The translations under genes were made by a program, and so were the position numbers. DNA of 35,344 bases. Source: Embleya sp040605455. Lineage in GTDB: Bacteria; Actinomycetota; Actinomycetes; Streptomycetales; Streptomycetaceae. Below, piece by piece: positions 15,335-23,149 of the stretch (position 1 is its first letter; each line of letters begins with the position of its first letter). The notes beneath the pieces are model-generated. The model was not told the DNA's origin, searched no databases, and saw only the letters and a list, made by a program, of their open reading frames with translations. The stretch lies in the NCBI RefSeq assembly GCF_040605455.1, contig NZ_JBEXCV010000099.1, positions 1 through 35,344 on the forward strand. The letters run 5' to 3'.

Positions 15335-16516
15335 ATGCGCACCTACCGAGAGCTCTTCCGGGCGCCGGAGTACACCCCGCTGTTCGCCACGTCCTCCGCG
15401 CAACTGGCCGCGACCAACGTCAGCGGACTGGCGTTGGGCACGCTCGTCTACGACCGGACCGGCTCCCCGCTGCTGGCCGCGCTGGGCATGTTCGGCGGTT
15501 CGCTCGCACAGGTGATCGGGGCGACCGCGCTGATGTCGGCGGCCGATCGGTTGCCGCCGCGGGCCGCGATGACGGTGATCGGGCTGATCTTCGCCACGGG
15601 CACCGCCGCGCTGGCGATTCCCGGGCTGCCGCTGTGGGCGGTGTTCGCGATCGTCCTGGGCGAGGGGGCGGTGGCCGCGGTGGGCGGTGGCGTGCGCTAC
15701 GGGCTGCTCAACGAGATCCTGCCCAGGGAGGGTTTCCTGCTCGGGCGGTCCGTGCTCAACATGAGCAACGGGGTGCTCCAGATCGTCGGTTTCTCGCTCG
15801 GTGCCGTGCTGGTCACCGTGCTGTCCGCGCGCGGCACGCTCCTGGTGGCCGCCGGGTTGTACCTGCTCGCGGCGATCGTGGCCCGGCTCGGCCTGGCCCG
15901 GCGGGCTCCGCGCGCGTCCGGTCGGCCCTCGGTCGCCGAGACCTGGCGCAACAACGCGGTGTTGTGGTCGGTCAAGCCGCGCCGCTACATCTATCTCGCG
16001 CTGTGGGTGCCCAACGGTCTGATCGTCGGCTGCGAGTCGTTGTTCATTCCGCTCGCGCCCGACCACGCGGGCCTGCTCTTCGCCTTCGCGGCGCTGGGCA
16101 TGCTCGCCGGGGACGTGGTGGGCGGGCGATTCGTGCCCGGGCCGTGGCGGCGCCGACTCGGGGCACCGATGCTGCTTCTCCTGGCCACGCCGTACCTGCT
16201 GTTCGCGGTACATCCACCGCTGCCGCTCGCGCTGGCCGTGGTCGCGGTCGCCTCGATCGGATACTCGGCGACGCTGTTGTTCCAGGAGCGGCTGATGGCG
16301 ATGACGCCGGACGAATTGAGCGGGCAGGCACTGGGGCTGCACTCGTCCGGGATGGTGGCGATGCAGGGGATCGGCGCATCGATCGCCGGCGGGATCGCCC
16401 AGGTCACCTCGCCGACGACGGCGATCACGGTGTTGGCCGGGGCATCCGTCACGGTCACCCTGACGCTCGCGGCGGGGCTGCGGGCGCACCCGGTGCCGGT
16501 GCCGCGGGAGGCGTGA
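15335..16516 (+). CDS. MFS transporter
   Basis: A 393-residue major facilitator with about 10-12 hydrophobic segments. It begins MRTYRELFRAPEYTPLFATSSAQLAATNVSG, typical of the actinobacterial exporter subgroup found next to DUF5937 ArsR regulators. Hydrophobic runs include AAMTVIGLIFATGTAALAIPG, LWAVFAIVLGEGAVAAVGGG and VLTVLSARGTLLVAAGLYLLAAI-like segments, with a loop at about 190-225 between the two halves. A GGAAG-like site lies upstream of the ATG. It is divergent from the ArsR gene and probably repressed by it. Substrate unknown; drug or metabolite efflux is the family default. Confidence 0.82.
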   Translation: MRTYRELFRAPEYTPLFATSSAQLAATNVSGLALGTLVYDRTGSPLLAALGMFGGSLAQVIGATALMSAADRLPPRAAMTVIGLIFATGTAALAIPGLPLWAVFAIVLGEGAVAAVGGGVRYGLLNEILPREGFLLGRSVLNMSNGVLQIVGFSLGAVLVTVLSARGTLLVAAGLYLLAAIVARLGLARRAPRASGRPSVAETWRNNAVLWSVKPRRYIYLALWVPNGLIVGCESLFIPLAPDHAGLLFAFAALGMLAGDVVGGRFVPGPWRRRLGAPMLLLLATPYLLFAVHPPLPLALAVVAVASIGYSATLLFQERLMAMTPDELSGQALGLHSSGMVAMQGIGASIAGGIAQVTSPTTAITVLAGASVTVTLTLAAGLRAHPVPVPREA

Positions 16517-16685
16517 GGGGGCTGGGTCGGGGTCGGTGCGGGAGCGGGCCGGAGTGGGCGCCGCGGCGGGACGGGACGGGTTCCGGCAGGGCCTGGTTCG
16601 GTCCGAGAGGGGTTCGCGCCGGCCCGGAACGCCCCCGGCCCCGTGAGGTGCGGACGATGTCGGTCCCGTTCGAGAGCATGTACGC

Positions 16686-18800
16686 ATGACCGACACCTCG
16701 GCGCGGGCCGCCGTTATCGCCGACTTCGATGCGTATGCCCAGGCCATCGAGGCCGTGACCGCCGCCGCGCGGGCCTACTACGGCGGCGCCGACTCGACCG
16801 TCGACGACGACACGTACGATCGGCTGCTGCGCGGGATCGGCGCGTACGAGCGCGAGCACCCCGACCGAGTGCTCGCCGAGTCGCCGGCCGGCAAGGTCGC
16901 CGCGGGCGCGCTGCCGGGCGGGGATGTGCCGCACACCGTGCCGATGCTCAGCCTGGACAACGTATTCGACCCCGAGGGGCTGGCCGCCTGGGCCGCGTCG
17001 CTGGAGCGGCGGATCAAGCGGCCGGTCGCGGCGCTGACGGTGGAGCCGAAGATGGACGGCCTGGCGGTGGCGGTGCGCTATCGCGAGGGTCGGCTCGACC
17101 GGCTGGTCACCCGCGGCGATGGCATCGCCGGTGAGGACGTATCGCACGCGATCGGCACCATCGTCGGCCTGCCGGACCGGTTGAGCGAGCCGGTGTCGAT
17201 CGAGGTGCGTGGCGAAGTCCTGCTCACCACCGAGCAGTTCGAGAGCGCCAACGAGATCCGCCGGGAGCATGGCGCGACCGTGTTCGCCAATCCGCGCGGT
17301 GGTGCGGCCGGCACGTTGCGGGCCAAGGACCGGCCGTATGTGATCCCGATGACCTTCTTCGGCTATGTGGCGCTGCCGCTGCCGGACGACGAGAGCACCT
17401 TCGCCGAGGAGTTGCGGACCGCCGACCATTCCGCGGTGATGGCCCGGGTGGAGGCGCTCGGCGTGCTCACCACCGGGCGGACCTCGGCGCGGCTGCGGGT
17501 GTGTACCAGCGTCGAGGAGGTGCAGGCCGCGGTCGACGAGATCGCCGCGGCACGGGCCGAATTGCCGTTCGGCATCGACGGCGTGGTGATCAAGGCCGAC
17601 GCGGCGGCGGACCAGGCGGACGCGGGCAGCGGAACGCGCGCGCCGCGCTGGGCGATCGCGTACAAGCTGGCCGCCGTGCACAAGATCACCCGGCTCACCG
17701 GCGTGGACTGGGCGGTGGGCCGCACCGGGGTGATCGCGCCGCGCGCGATTCTGGACCCGGTCGAGATCGACGGCAGCATCGTCGGTTTCGCGACGCTGCA
17801 CAACCCGGCCGACATCGAGCGCCGCGGGCTGATGATCGGCGACCGGGTCAGCGTGTACAAGGCGGGCGACGTCATCCCGCGCGTGGAGGCCCCGCTGGTG
17901 CACATGCGCACCGGCGGCGAGACGCCGATCGAGTTCCCGACCGCGTGCCCGAAGTGCGGCGGCGAGTTGGACATGACGCAGCAGCGCCGGCGCTGCGCAC
18001 AGGGCCGCGCGTGTGGCCTCCAAGCCGGGATCCTGTACGCGGTGGGCCGCGACCAGCTCGACATCGAGGGCATCGGCGGCCGGATCGTCACGCAACTCGT
18101 GGCCTCCGGCGCGGTCACCGACGTGGCCGACCTGTTCACCCTGACCCACGAACAGTTCCTGGCCCTGGACCGGGTGGACAAGATCGCCGACAAGCTGCTG
18201 GCCGGCATCGAGGAGGCCCGGGTGAAGCCGCTCAGCCGGGTGTTGTGCGCGCTCGGCGTGCGGCAGACCGGTCGGTCGATGTCCCGGCGGATCGCCCGGC
18301 ACTTCGGCACGATGGACGCGATCCGCGCGGCGGACGTGGAGGCGATGGCGCAGGTCGAGGGCATCGGTCCCGGTAAGGCTGCGGTGATCGTCGCCGAACT
18401 CGCCGAACTCGGCGCAGTAATCGACAAGTTGGTCGCCGCCGGGGTGAACATGACCGAGCCGGGCGTGCGGCCGGGCGCGGGCGATGCGGCTGCCGCCGAC
18501 GTCGCCGATCCCGAGCAGGCGAGCGACGGGGCGTCGGTGGCGGCCGGTCCACTGACCGGAAAGGCGGTGGTGGTAACCGGTTCGATGACCGGGCCGCTCG
18601 CCGCGCTGTCCCGCAACGAGATGAACGAACTGATCGAGCGCGCCGGCGGCACCGCGTCCTCCGCCGTGTCCGCCAGGACCGCCCTGGTCGTGGCCGGCGA
18701 CAAGGCCGGGGCAAAGCGCGTGAAGGCGGAGAAGCTCGGCGTGGAAATCATGTCCCCGGAAGAATTCGCCGATCTGGTGGGCGCGTTGCTGCCGGCCTGA
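16686..18800 (+). CDS. ligA: NAD-dependent DNA ligase, diverged LigA
   Basis: A 704-residue ligase sealing nicks with NAD+. Domain Ia shows ARAYYGGADSTVDDDTYDRLL (about residues 28-48); the adenylation domain has the nucleophile in EPKMDGLAVAVR (Lys122) plus RGEVLLTTEQFE, NPRGGAAGTLR, GIDGVVIKAD and AIAYKLAA. The OB region has VGRTGVIAPRAIL; the zinc finger is CPKCGGELDMTQQRRRCAQGRACGLQ; HhH repeats follow (VEGIGPGKAAVIVAEL) and a BRCT domain ends the protein (about 625-704). The zinc finger lacks the usual CPNPxCPAQ form and the domain Ia/adenylation link reads SPAGKVAAG in place of SPTQRVG. This resembles the second, less conserved LigA copies seen in some actinomycetes, so it may not be the essential replicative ligase. 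Confidence 0.9.
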   Translation: MTDTSARAAVIADFDAYAQAIEAVTAAARAYYGGADSTVDDDTYDRLLRGIGAYEREHPDRVLAESPAGKVAAGALPGGDVPHTVPMLSLDNVFDPEGLAAWAASLERRIKRPVAALTVEPKMDGLAVAVRYREGRLDRLVTRGDGIAGEDVSHAIGTIVGLPDRLSEPVSIEVRGEVLLTTEQFESANEIRREHGATVFANPRGGAAGTLRAKDRPYVIPMTFFGYVALPLPDDESTFAEELRTADHSAVMARVEALGVLTTGRTSARLRVCTSVEEVQAAVDEIAAARAELPFGIDGVVIKADAAADQADAGSGTRAPRWAIAYKLAAVHKITRLTGVDWAVGRTGVIAPRAILDPVEIDGSIVGFATLHNPADIERRGLMIGDRVSVYKAGDVIPRVEAPLVHMRTGGETPIEFPTACPKCGGELDMTQQRRRCAQGRACGLQAGILYAVGRDQLDIEGIGGRIVTQLVASGAVTDVADLFTLTHEQFLALDRVDKIADKLLAGIEEARVKPLSRVLCALGVRQTGRSMSRRIARHFGTMDAIRAADVEAMAQVEGIGPGKAAVIVAELAELGAVIDKLVAAGVNMTEPGVRPGAGDAAAADVADPEQASDGASVAAGPLTGKAVVVTGSMTGPLAALSRNEMNELIERAGGTASSAVSARTALVVAGDKAGAKRVKAEKLGVEIMSPEEFADLVGALLPA

Positions 18801-19039
18801 GCGACGCGGTACGACGGGAGACCGGGGTGGTGTGAACGGGCCTCCCTCGTTACGATCAAGGAGTTTTCGGACGATCCATAGCAGATGGACGGTCGCCGCG
18901 AGGCTGAAACGGGCTATATCGGTGTGCGGTGCGTCGGACGCCGGCATCGTCGCGCTCGGGAGCCGGTGGTGGTCAAGAAGGTCCGCGACATGCGGAAACC
19001 CCTTGGCCGCACCACCCTTCGACGACGAATGGAGTCCCC

Positions 19040-20143
19040 ATGGTCGAGGCACATCCCCCGCGAATACCACTGCCGTTCGCCCTCGACCGCAATCCGCACG
19101 CTCCCGACGCGGAATGCCGGCTGCTGGACTGGGCCAGACGTTACCGGCTGCTCGATCGCCCCGGCACCGAGAAGCGGCTGTTCGGGGCGCGACTGGGCGA
19201 CCTCGCCGCCTACACCCACCCCGATGCCGCACCTGATCTGCTGTGCGTGTACGCACAGTTCATCGCATGGCAGTTCCTCGCCCACGACCGCTACGCCGAA
19301 GCCGAGGAACACACCGGGCACCCGGGAGAGCACCTGATCGACCAGATCGAGTCGGTGTACCGCACCGGTCGAGCGGAGCCCGCCGCCGGGGCGATGGCGC
19401 ACGCGCTCGCGGACATCCTGGGGCGGGTCTATCCGGCCATGAGCGTCGAGTGGCGGGAGCACTTCGTCGTCGAGTGCGTGGAGACGCTGCATCGGGTGGC
19501 CCTCCCGACGCCGGGCGCCTCACCCGCCGCGGCTCACGAGCTTTCGTGGGGCGTGGACGCGTACATCCGGCATCGGCGGCTGGCCGGTGGGCAGTTCCCG
19601 TGTCTATTGCTCGACGAGTTCATCGCGGGCGGCGAACTCCCGGCGGCAATCCGACACGGCGCCGCGTACGACGACACCCGCAACGCCGAGGCCGACGTGG
19701 TGTCCTGGACCAGCGACTACTACGCGTCCCGGGACAGCGCCGGCACGGACTCGCCGGCCGACTTGGTCGGCGTGCTGGCGTACACCGAGCATGTCGGGCG
19801 CGAGCACGCGGAGGTGGCGGTGGCCGTGCGGATCCAGGATCGGGTGGCCGACTTCATGACGGCACGGCGCGCCCTACAGGGTGGCGTCGGCGATGCGGCC
19901 TCGGCCCACCTTGAAGCCGAACCGCTGCTGCGGCGCTGCGTTTCGGCGATGCACAATCGCATGGCCGGAACGGAGGCATGGGCGTGGGAGAACGTCCGCA
20001 GTGTCGGCCGACGACCGGGAACGGGCCGGGGGCGAACCACCGGGGGCGGGCTGCATGTTCCGGAGTACGTCGCGGACCTGCTCGACGCGCGCGGACGTCC
20101 GCGGGGATGGGACGGGGGCGCTGCGGAGCACCGGTGGCCGTAG
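19040..20143 (+). CDS. Terpene-synthase-family protein with altered metal motifs
   Basis: A 367-residue class I terpene-synthase-fold protein. The start (LPFALDRNPHAPDAECRLLDWARRYRLL) and the helices around YAQFIAWQFLAHDRYAEAE, YIRHRRLAGGQFPCLLLDEF and the later NSE region follow bacterial sesqui/monoterpene cyclases. The aspartate-rich motif, normally DDxxD/E, reads HDRYAE (His82-Glu87). The NSE triad, normally NDxxSxxxE, reads ADVVSWTSD (Ala218, Asp219, Ser222, Asp226). The terminal RY pair is replaced by ENVRSV. Two of the usual Mg2+ ligands are therefore changed, so catalysis may be altered or lost. GGAG precedes the ATG at 19040. No prenyl transferase or P450 gene lies beside it. Confidence 0.7.
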   Translation: MVEAHPPRIPLPFALDRNPHAPDAECRLLDWARRYRLLDRPGTEKRLFGARLGDLAAYTHPDAAPDLLCVYAQFIAWQFLAHDRYAEAEEHTGHPGEHLIDQIESVYRTGRAEPAAGAMAHALADILGRVYPAMSVEWREHFVVECVETLHRVALPTPGASPAAAHELSWGVDAYIRHRRLAGGQFPCLLLDEFIAGGELPAAIRHGAAYDDTRNAEADVVSWTSDYYASRDSAGTDSPADLVGVLAYTEHVGREHAEVAVAVRIQDRVADFMTARRALQGGVGDAASAHLEAEPLLRRCVSAMHNRMAGTEAWAWENVRSVGRRPGTGRGRTTGGGLHVPEYVADLLDARGRPRGWDGGAAEHRWP

Positions 20144-20252
20144 GGCGCGACTTCGATGCCCCGTCGGGATCCGCGGCATCGACCGAGCCGCTCTCGACCA
20201 CCGGGTGGGTTGCGTGTCCCGGGTTGGGCGGCTGCCGTCGGCGCTCCCGGGA

Positions 20253-20495
20253 TCAGGGTGCCTCGGTTCCGAAGAGGTCCAGGCGATGGCCGAACGGCAG
20301 GTTGTCCGGCCCCATGTCGAGACACCCGCCCCGCAGTACGCGAGCCCGGGGCCCGATGCCGGCGGCGAACTCCGCCACCAGCCGCGGCTTCCCCAGCCCC
20401 GCATCCCCGCGCACGAGGAGCACCCCGGCCCCTTCCGCACCGACGCGCCCCCAGGCCCGCTCCAGTACGGCCGACTCCCGCTCCCGCCCCACCAA
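20253..20495 (-). pseudogene. Remnant of LuxR-type (LAL) ATPase regulator
   Basis: An 80-codon fragment, from a TTG at 20495, that matches the N-terminus of large AAA-ATPase LuxR regulators: VGRERESAVLERAWGRVGAE, then VLLVRGDAGLGKPRLVAEFA as a Walker A region in which the key Thr is Pro (GKPRL for GKTRL), then NLPFGHRLDL. Such proteins normally run to about 900 residues with a C-terminal HTH, all missing here. It ends at TGA after FGTEAP, where similarity is already lost. It abuts an oppositely oriented MFS remnant. Confidence 0.65.
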
Positions 20496-20517
20496 CGGCG
20501 CCCCGCACCCCGCGTCC

Positions 20518-21267
20518 CTGGGCTACACCTGGGTGTTCGCGATTGCGACGGTGCTCTCGCTGGGTGCGGTGGGCAGCACGATCGGCCTGCCGACGAATCG
20601 GCCGGCGGTCTCGACGGCCCGTGGCGGGGTGCTGGGCGGCCTGCGTAGCGGTGGGCCGGCCCGGCCCGCGTTCTCTTGCGCAGCGTGCACGTTCGCAGCG
20701 GGCGTGATCGTGACGTTCCTGCCACTTGCGGTGTCGTCGCGGGAGCTGCCCCTGATCACCGTGGCGCTGCTGGTCCAGTCCGGCGCCACCCCGGCGGCGC
20801 GCTGGTGGGCCGGGTGGTTCGGCGATCGGCACGGGCACGCCCGGTTGTTCGCGCCGTCGATCGCAGCCACCGCACTGGGTACCGCGCTGTTGGCCCGTCC
20901 CGGTGCGCCGGTCGCCGTCCTGGTCGGGGCGGCGGTGTTCGGGTCCGGTTTCGGCATGGCCCAGAACGTGACCCAGTCGCTGATGTTCGAGCGTGTGTCG
21001 GCAAGCGAGTTCGGCCGGGTCAGCGCGTGGTGGAACCTCGCGTTCGACGCGGGTATGGGGATCGGCGCGGTCGGCTTCGGTGTACTGATCGGCGTCGCGG
21101 GCCATCCGGTGGGCTTCCTGGGCACCGCCGTCCTCGTTCTGAGTGGCCTGATCCTGGTCGCGGCGGACCGGCGCGGTCCGTCCGACGCGGCGCGACCTTC
21201 GCATGCGGCGCACTCCCCGGCGTGCGGCGCGGGACACGGGCGCGAGTCGCGAGACCCCGGCGCGTGA
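20518..21267 (+). pseudogene. 5'-truncated MFS transporter remnant
   Basis: About 250 codons spelling the second half of a major facilitator: LGYTWVFAIATVLSLGAVGS, a central loop, then FAAGVIVTFLPLAVSSRELP, LVQSGATPAARWWAGWFGDR, AVLVGAAVFGSGFGMAQNVT, RVSAWWNLAFDAGMGIGAVG and GFLGTAVLVLSGLILVA. The first six helices and any start codon are missing; sequence upstream of about 20518 is instead the LuxR-type fragment on the other strand. The frame stays open upstream only because of base composition. A deletion or rearrangement joined the two remnants. Translation from an internal start cannot be excluded but would give half a transporter. Confidence 0.65.
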
Positions 21268-21283
21268 CGTGCCCGGCGTCGGG

Positions 21284-21289
21284 TAGTGT
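21284..21289 (+). promoter_or_regulatory. Candidate -10 element before structured leader
   Basis: TAGTGT fits the actinobacterial TANNNT -10 pattern and would start transcription near 21296. A good -35 at ideal spacing is not obvious (GTGACG lies 14 bases upstream). Confidence 0.35.
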
Positions 21290-21334
21290 GGCCGCCGCGT
21301 CCAACCCTGGGCAAACCGGTTCGAGTTCGAGGAG

Positions 21335-21403
21335 GTGGCACCGATTACCGCTGTATCAGGTCGGGTGCTCTCCTTCCACGACCGTGCGGTCCACTTGGCG
21401 TAG
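21335..21403 (+). CDS. Possible leader peptide (uORF), ATT or GTG start
   Basis: A short frame inside the leader reads VAPITAVSGRVLSFHDRAVH-LA and stops at TAG (21401-21403). GGAGG at 21331-21335 lies 8 bases before an ATT codon (21344), an ideal spacing for a rare AUU start and 19 residues; the GTG at 21335 overlaps GGAGG and is too close. Its codons (GCA, ATT, GCT, GTA, TCA, GGT, CGT) are unlike the GC-ending codons of neighbouring genes, so RNA structure may constrain the sequence more than the peptide. The frame covers the 5' strand of the main leader stem and ends 10 bases before the 3' strand. No homologue is known to me; this call is tentative. Confidence 0.3.
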   Translation: MAPITAVSGRVLSFHDRAVHLA

Positions 21404-21444
21404 GTGGGTCCGCGAGAGCACCCTTCGGCATCCGAAAGGCTCTC
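21363..21444 (+). promoter_or_regulatory. Structured leader with two mutually exclusive stems
   Basis: GGGTGCTCTC (21363-21372) pairs perfectly with GAGAGCACCC (21414-21423). The same GAGAGC (21414-21419) can instead pair with GCTCTC at 21439-21444, which ends at the base before the ATG. Between them CTTCGG (21423-21428) pairs with CCGAA(A)G (21432-21438), which contains the AAAGG ribosome site. The second fold would extend over the ribosome site and bury it; the first would release at least the outer pairing. This is the layout of a translational switch or attenuator for the methyltransferase gene. It matches no riboswitch class I recognise. Confidence 0.55.
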
Positions 21445-22248
21445 ATGTCGGTTCCCGTATCACCCTGCCCCACGTCCGTGATCGTCACCAGGCTTCGTAC
21501 CGCCGGCTGTGTGTTCGCCGAGGACGAGGCCGCGTTGCTCGTCGCCGGCGCGGCCGGCCCGGCCGAACTCGCCGTCATGGTGGATCGCCGCGTCGCCGGG
21601 CTCCCCCTGGAACACGTGCTCGGTTGGGCCGAGTTCCGCGGTCTGCGGATCGCCGTCGACCCCGGCGTGTTCGTACCGCGTCGGCGTACCGAGTTCCTGG
21701 TCGAGCAAGCCGTCGCGGCAGCCCGTCCCGGGGCCGTCGTGGTCGACCTGTGCTGCGGCTCGGGCGCGCTGGGCGCGGCCCTGGTCGCGGAGGTGGACCG
21801 GATCGACTTGTACGCCGCCGACATCGACCCGGCGGCGGTGCGGTGCGCGCGGCGCAACATCGCCGCCGACCGGGTCTTCGAGGGCGACCTCTTCGCGCCG
21901 CTGCCGGCGTCATTGCGCGGGCGGATCGACGTGCTGGTCGCCAACACGCCCTACGTGCCGACCGAGGAGATCCAACTCCTGCCCTCGGAAGCCCGGATCC
22001 ACGAACCTCGGGTGGCCCTCGACGGCGGCTCCGACGGGTTGGACATCCAGCGCCGGGTGACCGCGGCGGCGCCGCACTGGCTCGCCCCCGGTGGCCGACT
22101 GCTGGTCGAGACGAGCGAGCGTCAGGCACCACACGCCGTCGAGGTCTTTCGCGACGCGGGCCTGGTTCCGCGGGTCGTCGAGTCCGAAGAGTTGTACGCC
22201 ACCGTCGTGATAGGCACCCGGCCCACCGACCGGACGCCCCCCGACTAG
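21445..22248 (+). CDS. PrmC-related putative protein-(glutamine-N5) methyltransferase
   Basis: A 267-residue SAM-dependent methyltransferase related to PrmC/HemK, which methylates the Gln of the GGQ motif in release factors. The N-terminal helical part has VMVDRRVAGLPLEHVLGWAEF and RIAVDPGVFVPRRRTEFLVE (PRR(R)TE, as in PrmC PRxxTE). The SAM site is VVDLCCGSGALGAAL, with the acidic loop in LYAADIDPAA. The catalytic NPPY motif reads NTPY (VLVANTPYVPTEEI), as in the actinobacterial PrmC-related subgroup that exists beside the true PrmC. AAAGG lies 5 bases before the ATG at 21445, inside a predicted hairpin. Its substrate is unproven; release factors or another protein are possible. Confidence 0.85.
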   Translation: MSVPVSPCPTSVIVTRLRTAGCVFAEDEAALLVAGAAGPAELAVMVDRRVAGLPLEHVLGWAEFRGLRIAVDPGVFVPRRRTEFLVEQAVAAARPGAVVVDLCCGSGALGAALVAEVDRIDLYAADIDPAAVRCARRNIAADRVFEGDLFAPLPASLRGRIDVLVANTPYVPTEEIQLLPSEARIHEPRVALDGGSDGLDIQRRVTAAAPHWLAPGGRLLVETSERQAPHAVEVFRDAGLVPRVVESEELYATVVIGTRPTDRTPPD

Positions 22249-22383
22249 ACCGAGCCGAACCGGAGCCGGGCCCGCGGCCACCGGGAGCCCGGTCGTCGGA
22301 GGGCGACCGCCGACAGAGGCCGACCGGCGAAGGCCGACCGACAACGGCGACCGCCAGGACCACCAAGCCACACACCACGGCCC

Positions 22384-22418
22384 GGCTCCCGGCTCCCGGC
22401 TCCCGGCTCCCGGCTCCC
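22384..22418 (+). repeat. Five tandem copies of GGCTCCC
   Basis: Five perfect heptamers lie in the convergent gap between the methyltransferase and MarR genes. This is a simple-sequence slippage repeat; there are no spacers, so it is not a CRISPR array. Confidence 0.85.
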
Positions 22419-22432
22419 GGCGTCACGATCCC

Positions 22433-23014
22433 CTACTCCGCGTCACCGTCGCACTCCGGGCCGTCGAGCGGGCAGTCCATCCCGGTGTCGATCTCCTCGA
22501 CGTCCGCATCCGCGTCCGCCCCCTCCCCCGCGGCGGCCGCCGCCCGCGCGCCGGCGCAGACCACACCCAGGCCGTCCTGGATGGCGCGCCCGATCTCGGC
22601 CATCGCGGCCACCTGAGCCGGCGTCAGCACGTGAAACAGGTGCTGACGCACCGTCGCCGCGTGGGTCGGCTCGGCGGCGGCCAGCGCGGCCAGGCCCGCC
22701 TCGGTCAGGCGCGCGATCCAGCCCCGGCGGTCCCCCTCGACCGGGCAGCGGGAGACCCAGCCCGATTTCTCCAGCGCGGTCACCGCGTGGGACACCCGAC
22801 TCGTCGACGACAGCGACGCCGCGGCCAGCTCGCTCATCCGCATCCGCCGGTCCGGCGACTCGGCGAGCAGGCCCAGGATCTCGAAGTACGTCATCGGCAT
22901 GCCCGTCTCGCGGCGCATCCGCCGGTCCAGGTGGGCTGCGAGTTCCCTGGTCCCGGTGAAGTACGACCGCCAGATCTCTTGCTCGGAAGCGGTCAACGGA
23001 TCGTCGTCGTTCAT
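22433..23014 (-). CDS. MarR-family transcriptional regulator
   Basis: A 193-residue winged-helix regulator. The dimerisation helix is RSYFTGTRELAAHLDRRMRR; the wHTH follows: TYFEILGLLAESPDRRMRMS, then ELAAASLSSTSRVSHAVTAL as recognition region, EKSGWVSR, and the wing CPVEGDRRGWIARLT. The C-terminal 35 residues are Ala/Asp/Glu-rich with two Cys (DCPLDGPECDG), an unusual acidic tail. The ATG at 23014 has no clear ribosome site. It is divergent from the YceI gene across a 135-bp promoter region with palindromic sites, the usual layout for a MarR protein that represses itself and its neighbour. The inducer is unknown; lipophilic or oxidant signals are typical. Confidence 0.9.
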   Translation of the reverse strand: MNDDDPLTASEQEIWRSYFTGTRELAAHLDRRMRRETGMPMTYFEILGLLAESPDRRMRMSELAAASLSSTSRVSHAVTALEKSGWVSRCPVEGDRRGWIARLTEAGLAALAAAEPTHAATVRQHLFHVLTPAQVAAMAEIGRAIQDGLGVVCAGARAAAAAGEGADADADVEEIDTGMDCPLDGPECDGDAE

Positions 23015-23026
23015 GAGGCAAGGATA

Positions 23027-23080
23027 CTTGTTGAAGGATCAACTTGTGGGTGCTATGTTGCTGAGCGTTCAATAAACGCC
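23027..23080. promoter_or_regulatory. MarR/YceI divergent promoter with palindromic sites
   Basis: GTTGA (23030-23034), four bases, TCAAC (23039-23043) forms one palindrome, just upstream of the MarR start. GCGTT (23065-23069), five bases, AACGC (23075-23079) forms a second, on the YceI side. The first has the TTGA-N4-TCAA form common to MarR operators. The region is AT-richer than its surroundings, as expected for promoters. Confidence 0.5.
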
Positions 23081-23149
23081 GCCGCGGTCCACGCCGGCGG
23101 ATCGACCGAACACCGGCGCAACTCAGCGCCACGCACCCAAGGAGCTCCC

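Noticed and set aside
19978..21267. A single 429-residue MFS protein starting at 19978
   Set aside because: The first 180 residues are the antisense of the terpene-synthase end and of the LuxR-type fragment; only the part from about 20518 looks like a transporter.
21363..21423. tRNA-like or small RNA gene, because of the 10-bp closing stem
   Set aside because: No cloverleaf arms, no anticodon stem and no TTCRA loop; the alternative pairing with the start region explains it better as an mRNA leader.
22384..22418. CRISPR-like array of GGCTCCC units
   Set aside because: Units are 7 bp with no spacers and no cas genes; it is a simple tandem repeat.
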